This document shows, one piece after another, positions 34,753 to 42,369 of a stretch of 56,650 nucleotides of DNA (position 1 is the stretch's first letter; every line of letters starts with the position of its first letter). Both the position numbers and the translations under genes were made by a program. The notes under the pieces were generated by a model. It was not told the origin of the DNA. It searched no databases and saw only the letters and a list, made by a program, of their open reading frames with translations. Source of the stretch: Deltaproteobacteria bacterium (lineage in GTDB: Bacteria; Myxococcota_A; UBA9042; PHBI01); NCBI GenBank assembly GCA_016792665.1, contig JAEUKJ010000237.1, positions 1 to 56,650 on the forward strand, in the 5' to 3' direction.

Positions 34753-35205
34753 TCAGGCTCCGAGCCGGAGGAGGCGGCGCCAGAGCGGGGGGCGCGGCTC
34801 GTCGCGGGCCATGAGGCGCGTGAACGGCGCGCTCACGAGGCTCGCCGCCCGCATGCTGTCGTCGGCGCCGCTCTGGATCTGCGCCGGTCCCCTGAAGGCC
34901 CACGCGGCCCCGGACAGGGCGGCGCGAAGGCGTGGCAGGCGCGCCCGGGTCGGCCCCGCTTCGGCGACTCCGAGCTCGGCCTCGATGCGCTCGATGAGCC
35001 CGTCGGGCACGTCGCTCGGCGGCAGGTCCTCCAGCAGGCTGCGCAGCGCGACCGCCTCGTGCAGGGCGCGGGCGACCTCGGGCGCGACCAGCGAGGCCTC
35101 GAAGGCACGCACCTCGCGCGGGGTCATGATGCCGTCGAGGTAGTCCTCGACCTGCTCCTCGAGCGAGGGGGGCGACGGGAGCGATCGTGGTGGCGAGGGG
35201 TTCAT
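34753..35205 (-). CDS. Putative anti-sigma factor
   Basis: 150 residues. The N-terminal 60 residues (VEDYLDGIMTPREVRAFEASL, then LHEAVALRSLLEDLP) have the helix pattern of anti-sigma domains that hold ECF sigma factors. The zinc motif HxxxCxxC is absent, so this would be a non-zinc type. No membrane helix is clear, so its signal may come through the membrane-bound DUF2953 protein. The call rests mainly on position: the ATG overlaps the stop of the sigma gene by four bases. It could instead be an unrelated small regulator. Confidence 0.6.
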   Translation of the reverse strand: MNPSPPRSLPSPPSLEEQVEDYLDGIMTPREVRAFEASLVAPEVARALHEAVALRSLLEDLPPSDVPDGLIERIEAELGVAEAGPTRARLPRLRAALSGAAWAFRGPAQIQSGADDSMRAASLVSAPFTRLMARDEPRPPLWRRLLRLGA

Positions 35206-35783
35206 CGTGCGTTCTCCTCGGGGTGGGCACCGAGCACGGGCGAGAGCAGCTTGCGGAGGGCCTGGCGGGCGCGAAAGAGGCGCGTCCGGACCGTGTTCAC
35301 GTTCATGCCGGTGGCCTCGGCGACTTCCACATCGGACTGTCCTTCGCGATAGCGGAGGTCGATGAGGAAGCGGTCTTGCGCGGGCAGTTGGTCGACCGCG
35401 CGCGTCACGAGGTCGCTGGCCTGGCGCACCGCGATGGCGGCCTCGGGGGTCAGGTCGCTCGAGGTCGCGAGGTCGAGCGTGTCGGGTGCGGTGAGGTCGT
35501 TCTTGGCATCGGCGACCTTGCCGAGGCGACGCAGGCAGACGTGGTAGGTCATCTTGCCGAGCCAGGGCGGCAGCGGGCGGGTGGAGTCCCAGGTGTCGAG
35601 GTAGCGACTCATCTTGACGAAGACCTCCTGCGTCGCGTCTTCGGCGTCGGAGGGGTTCCTGAGGGTGCGGAGTGCCAGGCGATGGATCATCGGCGTGTGC
35701 CGCCTGACGAGCTGGCGCCACGCCGCGGGATCGCCGTTGCGCGCGCGACGCACGAGGTCGGCGTCGCTTGGGCTGTCGCTCAT
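35202..35783 (-). CDS. ECF-type RNA polymerase sigma factor
   Basis: 193 residues. Region 2: DAEDATQEVFVKMSRYLDTW, then PPWLGKMTYHVCLRRL (-10 recognition and melting). Region 4: LPAQDRFLIDLRYREG and an HTH in VEVAEATGMNVNTVRTRLFRARQALR (-35 recognition). ECF sigma factors start transcription of small regulons, normally including their own operon. It is the first gene of a five-gene operon: sigma, putative anti-sigma, DUF2953, and two GerW-like proteins. ATG 35783 chosen because the longer in-frame start upstream adds only basic non-conserved sequence. Confidence 0.93.
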   Translation of the reverse strand: MSDSPSDADLVRRARNGDPAAWRQLVRRHTPMIHRLALRTLRNPSDAEDATQEVFVKMSRYLDTWDSTRPLPPWLGKMTYHVCLRRLGKVADAKNDLTAPDTLDLATSSDLTPEAAIAVRQASDLVTRAVDQLPAQDRFLIDLRYREGQSDVEVAEATGMNVNTVRTRLFRARQALRKLLSPVLGAHPEENAR

Positions 35784-35880
35784 CGGGGTGGTCTCGCCGT
35801 GTTCACACCGGTCCCTATCCGCCGTCCGGCGCGACCATTTCACGAAAAGCGCGGGCCGTCGCTCGGCCGCGAAACGACGA

Positions 35881-35925
35881 CGCCCCATGACCGATCCCTC
35901 GAAGCGGGGGACCCATCATGGGGCG
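35881..35925. terminator. Long hairpin between the ECF operon and the next gene
   Basis: A dyad with outer arms cgccccatga (35881-35890) and tcatggggcg (35916-35925), and inner complementarity between ccctc and gggg. It lies after the stop of the 35959-36768 gene when read on the minus strand. No T-tract follows, so the call as a terminator is tentative. Confidence 0.5.
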
Positions 35926-35958
35926 TTGGGGGCATCGACGGCCTGTCGATGTCGCGGC

Positions 35959-36768
35959 TCAGAGCACGGAGGCGGCGAGGTCGGTCATGGTGCCGAAGTG
36001 GGCCGCGTAGAAGCCTGCGTAGTTGCGGAGGGCCTGGAAGTCCATGCCGCCGTGCATCGCCAGGTTCGGGACCATCGCGCCGCCGTCGACGTCCGTCTTT
36101 TCGCCCTTGCGGTTGTCGGTCTTGTTCGCCTTCTCCTGGCTGGTCAAGGTGCGCCCCCCGACGACGCTGTCGAAGGGGGACAAGAGGAAGCTCTCGGGGG
36201 TGAGGTGGTCCCCAGGGCCGGTGTGGCCGAGCACCGCCTTCTGCAGCTCGGTTCCCACCCGGACGTACTCCATCAGAACCTTGTTGAACTTCGTGGAGTC
36301 GCCGTCCTTCATGAACCTCGACGAGGCGGCCTCGAGCTTCGGGTAGAGCGACATCATCTTGTTCGCGTGGCCCAGCGCGACGTTGGCCTTGGCCATGCCG
36401 ACGGCGTTGGACGCCATCAGGTCCGCAGGCAAGGTGGAGTTCAGGATCTTGACGTGGATGGCGATGTTCTCGGCCTGGCCGCGGACCACCAGGGCCTGGT
36501 TCATGAACGCATTGAGCCCCGCTGCGCGACGCTCGTCGAGCGGCCGGTTGAGCGGGTTCGCGCCCCTCAGCGCGTCCGCGATCGCGTGCATCCCGGACTT
36601 CAGCGACGCGCCCTTGCCCTTGCTCTTCTCTTTGTCGGGGGCGCGCGCGCTCTCGCCTTCTGCGAACGACTTGCCCTTGCCAGCCGCGGTCTTCCCGCCC
36701 TTGGCGGGACCTTCGGCGGCGGGCGGGGCCTTGCTCTTGTCTTTACCCTTCAGGAACTCGAACGGCAT
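35959..36768 (-). CDS. Hypothetical protein, Lys-rich N-terminus
   Basis: 269 residues. The first 60 are low-complexity, rich in Lys, Gly, Ala and Glu (DKSKAPPAAEGPAKGGKTAA). The rest is mostly helical (NAFMNQALVVRGQAENIAIH, VGMAKANVALGHANKMMSLY) with a loop containing DHLTPESFLLSPFDSVVGG. No signal peptide or membrane helix. I do not recognise a family. The composition, with a disordered basic lead and a helical body, could be an effector-like or structural protein, but that is speculation. It is 63 bp downstream of the P-domain lipoprotein gene on the same strand, so co-transcription is likely. Confidence 0.65.
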   Translation of the reverse strand: MPFEFLKGKDKSKAPPAAEGPAKGGKTAAGKGKSFAEGESARAPDKEKSKGKGASLKSGMHAIADALRGANPLNRPLDERRAAGLNAFMNQALVVRGQAENIAIHVKILNSTLPADLMASNAVGMAKANVALGHANKMMSLYPKLEAASSRFMKDGDSTKFNKVLMEYVRVGTELQKAVLGHTGPGDHLTPESFLLSPFDSVVGGRTLTSQEKANKTDNRKGEKTDVDGGAMVPNLAMHGGMDFQALRNYAGFYAAHFGTMTDLAASVL

Positions 36769-36831
36769 GAGATACTCCCGTGTCGCCCGCAGCGAGGCGA
36801 GTGTCGTCAGGACCGGTTGCCCTGGGTCCAG

Positions 36832-38550
36832 CTACTTGAGGGTGGCGTTGAGCGTCCAGCTCTTGAGCGTCCCGACATCGTCGGCCGCGGTGTCGACCAC
36901 GACGAGGCTCCACTTGCCCTTCAGGGCCTTGCCCTTGAAGGCCGTGACCGTGAAGGTCTGGTCGAGGCCCGTGCCCGCGACGCCGGCGCCGTCGTAGAGC
37001 TTGGCGCTGACGCCGTCCTTCACGAGGGTCACGACCAGGTCGCCGATCCAGCTATGGTCGATGCTGACCTTCACGGACAGGGTGTCGATGGTGCCGGTGT
37101 CGGTCGCGTCGATGCTCGAGGTGACGCCGGCCGCCTTGTTGTCGGGGATCGTCGCGGCCGTGGTGTTGCTGTAGGTCTTGGCGCCCGGGGTCGGGGTCGG
37201 GGTGGTCGTGCACAGCGAGCCGGTCGGCGAGAAGCAGTTGTCGCGCACGCCGCTCATGCCGAAGGTCGAGTCGCCGACGCGCGTGCGGATGGCGCCGAGG
37301 ATGTCCTTCCACGAGACCTTGTAGCCGTTGTCGAGGGCCAGGAGGAGCTTGGCCAGGAAGGGGCCGGCGAACTCGTTGGCGTTGGCCGAGACCTCGACCA
37401 CGGCCGAGAGCAGGTCGAGCTTGTCCCAGCCGCCCTTGCCGGCGAGGATCGGCGCCACGTAGTACTCGTAGCCGAGGCACCCGCCGTAGAGGAAGACCTG
37501 GTAGAAGTTCGGGTAGGTCGGGCGGTTCCAGAAGTCGCTCGCGCCGAGCATCGAGTGCCCGTCGTAGGTCACGATCTCGTGCTCGCTCAGCGCCTTCTGG
37601 AAGTTGCCGAAGTGGGCGCTGTCAGACAGACCCGAGAAATCATACGGGGAGTACAGGTCGACCTGGACCTCGACGCCCTTGACGGTCTTCGTGTAGCGGA
37701 CGCCGACGGGCGCGGGCTTCACTTCCTTGAAGCCGCCCTGGGCGAGCCACTTGCCCATCTGCAGGAACGCCCGGTAGCCGGTCTCGGTCTTGGACAGCTC
37801 GTCGTCGATGAGGCCGAAGAGGACCACCATGGTGACCTTGCCGTCGGCGACGAGCTTGTCGTACTCGGGGTAGGTGACCTTCGAGGGCAGCATCTTCGAG
37901 ACGGTGACCTTCATGGTCTGGGTCTTGGCCGTGCAGCCCGCCCGCGGGTTCCAGAGGTACCAGTAGTAGGTCTGCGAGAGCTCGATGTGGCCGCCCGCGT
38001 CACCGCAGGTCGTGCCACCGTCGGCGTAGATCGAGAACGGCTTCACCGGCACCGGCGCATCGAACACCGTGCCGACGGTGACGCCGTTCTTGGCCGAGTT
38101 CAGGAGCACCGCGTTGATGCCGCGGATGCGGAAGTGGGTGAGCTTGGACTTCGCGACGCTCGCGATCTCGCGGCCGGACTTCCACGCGCCGTCGATGAGC
38201 CACTCCACGCGGTCGGCGCTGCTGGCCTGCTCCGCCAGCGACTCGATGTAGACCGACTTGTTGTTGCGCAGGTAGGTCATCGCGAACTGGCCGAGGATCG
38301 CGGGGCCGTCGGACTTGCGCGAGTCGGGGGCGTCGAGGTCGGCTTCGATGTCGACCTCGACCTCGATCCCGTCGGGATTGAAGTACTGCGTGTCGGCCTT
38401 GCCCGGGGTCTCGGCCGGCTCGGTGAGCGGGTTCGAGGCGTTCTCGTCGAAGTCCGTCCCACCGGGGGCCGCGCCGTCGTCGCAGCCGAAGGCTCCGGCG
38501 CTGAGCGCCAAGCCGAAGAAGAGGGTCTTGAGCTTCATGCCGTGCCGCAT
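36832..38550 (-). CDS. Lipoprotein with possible caspase-fold peptidase domain and P-domain
   Basis: 572 residues, with AGGAG eight bases before the ATG. A lipoprotein signal (FFGLALSAGAFGC) gives a lipidated N-terminus. The last 110 residues (about 460-572) form a P/Homo B proprotein-convertase domain: TIPDNKAAGV, VSIDHSWIGDLVVTLVKDG, LKGKWSLVVVDTAADDVG. The middle has two blocks like a clan CD cysteine peptidase dyad: hydrophobic strand plus His-Ser (VTYDGHSMLGA, His332) and hydrophobic strand plus Gly-Cys (VFLYGGCLGY, Cys358). The 26-residue spacing is shorter than in gingipain or caspases. The catalytic call is inference; the P-domain and lipobox are clear. Likely on the outer membrane. 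Confidence 0.72.
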   Translation of the reverse strand: MRHGMKLKTLFFGLALSAGAFGCDDGAAPGGTDFDENASNPLTEPAETPGKADTQYFNPDGIEVEVDIEADLDAPDSRKSDGPAILGQFAMTYLRNNKSVYIESLAEQASSADRVEWLIDGAWKSGREIASVAKSKLTHFRIRGINAVLLNSAKNGVTVGTVFDAPVPVKPFSIYADGGTTCGDAGGHIELSQTYYWYLWNPRAGCTAKTQTMKVTVSKMLPSKVTYPEYDKLVADGKVTMVVLFGLIDDELSKTETGYRAFLQMGKWLAQGGFKEVKPAPVGVRYTKTVKGVEVQVDLYSPYDFSGLSDSAHFGNFQKALSEHEIVTYDGHSMLGASDFWNRPTYPNFYQVFLYGGCLGYEYYVAPILAGKGGWDKLDLLSAVVEVSANANEFAGPFLAKLLLALDNGYKVSWKDILGAIRTRVGDSTFGMSGVRDNCFSPTGSLCTTTPTPTPGAKTYSNTTAATIPDNKAAGVTSSIDATDTGTIDTLSVKVSIDHSWIGDLVVTLVKDGVSAKLYDGAGVAGTGLDQTFTVTAFKGKALKGKWSLVVVDTAADDVGTLKSWTLNATLK

Positions 38551-38711
38551 CGTCGAACTCCTTTCGCAGGATCGAAATGGTCTCTCGGGGGTGACTCCCT
38601 GGGATGAGCGCCCCTTAGCAGCCGCGAGACGGCGATGCGAGGGGATTCCGATCGTGCGACCAAGTTAGCACAATCATGACGGTTGTGTCCTGGTCCTGCC
38701 TCGTGAGAGGC

Positions 38712-38839
38712 AGCAGGCTGCTCAAAAATGGCCAGATGCAAGGAGCCGGAAAGAAAAGGAGTGAGGCGGGCTGGTGGCCCGCCGCAACGACGACTCTTTC
38801 CGGGCGACGCCGCAGATGGCCGTTTTTCAGCAGCCTGCT
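38712..38839. repeat. Palindromic element B, starting at a stop codon (inverted copy of A)
   Basis: A 128-bp element with 23-bp inverted ends (38712-38734 and 38817-38839, two mismatches; core ctgctcaaaaatggcc). It carries the cggaaaga / tctttccg pair and a central 19-nt hairpin (38765-38783, ggcgggc / gcccgcc). Its reverse complement aligns with element A along nearly the whole length, the centre being the most different part. The TAG stop of the 38838-39935 gene overlaps its right end. Confidence 0.9.
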
Positions 38840-39935
38840 AGCGCTTCCGGACGGCGACCTGCACGCACGACCCCGCATCCTTCTCGTAGCCGAACTTGAA
38901 GGAGAGCTTGCGGACGTCTTTGCGCTCTTTGTAGGCGGTCGCGAGCTCGCGCTGGACGCCCTCGGTCCAGAGCTTGTGGGCGCGCTCGAAGCGGCCGTAG
39001 AGGGTCACGTCGAAGGCCTTGGACAGATCCTTGTAGTCGAGGCCGGTCTCGTCCTGCACGACGCTCGGCGAGAACTTCAAGAGCGTGTCGCGCATGATCG
39101 AGAAGAACGGCTTCTGCATGAGATGCGAGGCGGCCTTGGTGAAGACCTTGTTGGAGGCGACCTTGGTCAGCCAGGTCTTCGCGTCGGTGTGCTTCTTCAG
39201 GTAGTCGTCCGAGAGGTCGAGCCACAGGTAGTCGACGAGGACCTTGGTGCCGTTCTTGTCGAGCGTGAGGCGCACCGAGTCCCAGGTGGCGACTTCGTCC
39301 TTCGGGCCGGGGTGGACCTCGACGTCCGAGCCGTCGGCCTTGATGCGGATGGGCTCGACCGCGTCGACGCGGTAGCCGAGGGCCGAAGCGAAGGCCATGA
39401 GCACGGGCGTGATGCCTTCGAGGCTCTTGCCCTTGCCGGTGTCCGCCTTGAGATCATCGGTGCGGAAGAAGCCGCGGCGCGCGAAGTCGATCCAGGCGCG
39501 CTTGAAGATGCCGATGTAGCTCTCGAGCTCGGGCTTCTTGAAGTCGGCGAGGTTGGGAACGCGGCCGCCGGTCTGCAGGGCGACGAGGATGTAGTGGCCG
39601 GCGTTGGGGTAGAGCTGGACGGCGGTGGGGAGATCGGGGCCTGCGAACGGGTAGAAGATCGTCTCGCCGGCGGTGTGCGGCAGCTCGACTGCGGCCCACT
39701 TGGCCATCGGGCCGCCGATCTGCTTCCAGTACTTGCCCCACTTCTCCTTGGCGGTCTTGGCGAAGCTGTCGAGCAGCTTCTGCTCGCCGTCCTCGTTGGC
39801 GACGCCGCTGGTGTTGTCGGCCAGGCCGGCCAGCGTCTTGGCCACTGGATCGGGGGACGCGGCGAGCGCGGCGGAGGAGGAGAGGGTCGCGGCGAGCGCG
39901 AGCGCGGAGAGGAGAGAGACGGAGCGAGTCGACAT
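38838..39935 (-). CDS. Conserved exported protein of unknown function
   Basis: 365 residues with a Sec signal peptide (MSTRSVSLLSALALAATLSS, cleavage after ALA). The mature protein has the recurring block ETIFYPFAGPDLPTAVQLYP followed by YILVALQTGG, and later VATWDSVRLTL. I recall similar YPF-GPD proteins in several bacterial phyla, always unnamed. Cys is nearly absent. GAGG lies at a proper distance from this ATG, which is better placed than an ATG 10 codons upstream. The stop codon coincides with the edge of repeat element B. Neighbours give no clear function. Confidence 0.75.
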   Translation of the reverse strand: MSTRSVSLLSALALAATLSSSAALAASPDPVAKTLAGLADNTSGVANEDGEQKLLDSFAKTAKEKWGKYWKQIGGPMAKWAAVELPHTAGETIFYPFAGPDLPTAVQLYPNAGHYILVALQTGGRVPNLADFKKPELESYIGIFKRAWIDFARRGFFRTDDLKADTGKGKSLEGITPVLMAFASALGYRVDAVEPIRIKADGSDVEVHPGPKDEVATWDSVRLTLDKNGTKVLVDYLWLDLSDDYLKKHTDAKTWLTKVASNKVFTKAASHLMQKPFFSIMRDTLLKFSPSVVQDETGLDYKDLSKAFDVTLYGRFERAHKLWTEGVQRELATAYKERKDVRKLSFKFGYEKDAGSCVQVAVRKR

Positions 39936-40093
39936 CGAAGACCTCGGAGGAAGAGCGGACCGCACCCGAACAACAGCGCCAGTCGCTTTCGTCCGCGGAC
40001 CTTAGGCAGAAGTCCCAGCGCCCGCCAGATTTCTTCCGCCCGCGGCGGGCCGAGGGGATTCCGCCGAAGGCTGGCCGAGCCAGGCGGCCCGTG

Positions 40094-41674
40094 TCAGCGG
40101 CGGTAGACGGTGATCGTCTCGAAGGTCTGGACCGCATGCCAACCGGCACGGAGGACGACCTTTGCCTCGGGGCCGTCGGTCGGGAGTGCGGCGTAGTCGA
40201 AGACGGAGGCCGCGAGCAGGCGGCGATTGAAGGGGACCTGCGGGATGGTGCGGCCCATGACGACATAGCCGCCGTTCAAGTGCTGACGATCGTGCAGCAA
40301 GAGGCCGCTGGCGTCGGGCTGGCGGCCGACGAAGTCCTGGGCCGCGAAGATGTCGGCGCGCTCGCGCCACTGGAGGTCGTGGGGTTGTTGGCCGTCGATG
40401 AAGGGGACGTCGGTGGGGGCCGTGCCGAGCGCGTTGGTCGCGAGCAGGCTGAGTCCCAGAACGAGACCCAGGCCTTCGGCGGCGACGCGACCGCTGGCGA
40501 GGTGTGCGGTCTTCGAGCGCACGAGCGTGACCAGGGTGACGAGGCCGACCCCGAGCATGGCCGCGAAGATCGGCCACTGGTTCATGAGGAAGCGTTCCTC
40601 TTTGTGGGGCACGGTCGAGAGCAGGACGAGCGGCAGGGCGGCGGTCAAGAGCAGCAACCAGGTGCGCTTCAGGCCGGCGAGCGCGACCGCGACGATGAGC
40701 GGGGCGAGAGGACCGAGACGCGCCCACACCGCGACGGCGAGGTAGAAGAGGGTCGGGCTCTTGCCGTGGTCGCTCGCGCCGCCCTCGATGTAGTTGTACT
40801 TGATGTGCTCGATGATCGAGTGGAACGGCTTGCCCCACGTGGCCCAGTCGACCACGCCGAGGGCGAGCACCGGGCCGGCGGCCCCGAGCAGGACGCGGCC
40901 CAGCGTCGCGAGCCGCGAGAGGTGCGGGTTGGGGCGGACGAGCATCGCGATGATCGGGACGACCATGAAGAAGCCGGCCGTGAAGCGGAAGACGCCGGTG
41001 AGGCCGAACCAGAAGCCGACCCAGAAGGCGGCGCGTCTGGCAGCCTGAGCGGTCTCGGCGCGCGTCCCCTCGAGCCAGTGGACGAGGCCCCAGGTGAAGC
41101 ACAGGAGGCCGGGGGTGCCCTGCAGCGTGTGCGGCGTCCAGTAGAGCAGCGTCGGCAGGAGCGCCATGAAGAAGGCGATGGCGAGGCCGGTGAGGGTCGC
41201 GCGGTCCAGACCGAAGGGGCCGCCCGAGAGCGTCGGACGGACATCGGGAGGGCCGGCCGCGGCAGGCTGGGTCTTGAAAGAAGACTCAGCCCCGAGGATG
41301 CGCCCGATGCGATAGCCGGCGGGGATGAGGGTGAGCGACCAGAGCGCGTGGTGGAGCACGATGACGCGTTGGGCGTCGAGGCCGCGCAGGCCGAGCCAGG
41401 ACAGGACCTCGAGGAAGCCGCCGTACTCGGCCGGGACCAGCCAGGTGCGAAGGCCGCGACCGAACTCCCACGGTAGCCAGCCGACGCCGGTCTGGAGCCA
41501 GTAGCCCGGCTCGAGCTGCTGGAAGATCTCGTCGGGGTAGTGATAGCCGCCCTGGAGGGCCCACACGACGAGGCGCGCGGCGAGGCCGAGACCCATCCAC
41601 GCGAGGAGCACCCACAGCACGCGACGCGCGAGCGGCGAGGTCATCGGGGGTGCGGAGGAGGGGGCCGCGCTCAT
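40094..41674 (-). CDS. GT22-family mannosyltransferase-like membrane protein (Alg9/PIG-B type)
   Basis: 526 residues, about ten membrane helices. GT-C fold features: acidic pair Asp48-Glu49 in the first outer loop (YHYPDEIFQQLE) and HKEERF at 357-362, the most conserved GT22 motif. Family members use polyprenyl-phosphate sugars to extend lipid-linked or anchor glycans outside the cytoplasm. The C-terminal 120 residues form a soluble periplasmic part. The ATG overlaps the stop of the discoidin-like gene. It is the last gene of a three-gene operon that starts with a polytopic protein carrying a secreted tail, suggesting assembly of an envelope glycan or glycolipid. Confidence 0.9.
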   Translation of the reverse strand: MSAAPSSAPPMTSPLARRVLWVLLAWMGLGLAARLVVWALQGGYHYPDEIFQQLEPGYWLQTGVGWLPWEFGRGLRTWLVPAEYGGFLEVLSWLGLRGLDAQRVIVLHHALWSLTLIPAGYRIGRILGAESSFKTQPAAAGPPDVRPTLSGGPFGLDRATLTGLAIAFFMALLPTLLYWTPHTLQGTPGLLCFTWGLVHWLEGTRAETAQAARRAAFWVGFWFGLTGVFRFTAGFFMVVPIIAMLVRPNPHLSRLATLGRVLLGAAGPVLALGVVDWATWGKPFHSIIEHIKYNYIEGGASDHGKSPTLFYLAVAVWARLGPLAPLIVAVALAGLKRTWLLLLTAALPLVLLSTVPHKEERFLMNQWPIFAAMLGVGLVTLVTLVRSKTAHLASGRVAAEGLGLVLGLSLLATNALGTAPTDVPFIDGQQPHDLQWRERADIFAAQDFVGRQPDASGLLLHDRQHLNGGYVVMGRTIPQVPFNRRLLAASVFDYAALPTDGPEAKVVLRAGWHAVQTFETITVYRR

Positions 41675-42369
41675 GGCTTTGCTCCGCCCGGGGCGAGGTC
41701 CGGTCGGTGGGGGCGACCCAGGGCTTCGAGCTCGTAGAGGCGGACGACGGCGCGCGGCGAGTCCTTGGCGGTCTCGACCGCGAAGTCGATGCGCAGCCCG
41801 GTCACGGCCGCGCACGACAGCGCGTGTCGGGCGACGGGCGCGCGGTTGTCATGGACGGCGAGGCTCGGGCGCGGAGCGTCTCCGGGGCCGAGGCAGGTGA
41901 GGGTGTACTCGCGGATGGTGTACGCGCCGTCTTCGAAGCGGCCGGCGTGCACGAGGCGGACCTCGTCGAGGTCGACCGGCCAGGGCCAGCGCACGATGAG
42001 CCACGGGGCGCGGTCGCTCGGGGCCGAGACCCACTTCATGAGCGGGTCGATGCCCTTGGCGTCGCCGTCTGAGCCGGTCCCCCCAATCCCCCCGATCCCA
42101 TCGACCGCAAAGATCGGATGGTGATTGGCCGGCGAGAGATAGCTCGAGACCTCGAGGCGCGCGCCGAGCTCGTGGCGCGCGAGGTCGGTCACGGTGGAGC
42201 CTTCGGGGACCGCGGTGGCGAAGGCCGGGGTCACCGGGTGTGAGCGGCGCACCACCACGACGATCGCGGCGAGGGTCACGAGCCCGAGCCAGGCCCATGC
42301 GAGGCGCTTGCCCCAGCGCATCGGCCCCGCCGGCAAGACGTCGGAGAGCCGTGCGGGCGCGTCGCTCAT
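41671..42369 (-). CDS. Membrane-anchored protein with discoidin-like (F5/8 type C) domain
   Basis: 232 residues. One N-terminal helix (about 23-40) anchors it. The outer part looks like a galactose-binding jelly roll of the F5/8 type C kind: RAPWLIVRWPWPVDLDEVRL, VHAGRFEDGAYTIREYTLTC and a final VVRLYELEALG. A low-complexity GIGGIGGTGSDGD loop lies in the middle. It sits between the polytopic protein and the GT22 enzyme with four-base overlaps on both sides, so the three products are made in fixed order. It probably binds glycan or positions the transferase substrate; no direct evidence. Confidence 0.72.
   Translation of the reverse strand: MSDAPARLSDVLPAGPMRWGKRLAWAWLGLVTLAAIVVVVRRSHPVTPAFATAVPEGSTVTDLARHELGARLEVSSYLSPANHHPIFAVDGIGGIGGTGSDGDAKGIDPLMKWVSAPSDRAPWLIVRWPWPVDLDEVRLVHAGRFEDGAYTIREYTLTCLGPGDAPRPSLAVHDNRAPVARHALSCAAVTGLRIDFAVETAKDSPRAVVRLYELEALGRPHRPDLAPGGAKP

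Noticed and set aside
36359-36997. Plus-strand frame across the region antisense to two hypothetical and P-domain genes
   Set aside because: Its composition and codon pattern are those of a shadow frame, and the minus-strand genes have signal peptide, lipobox and domain support.
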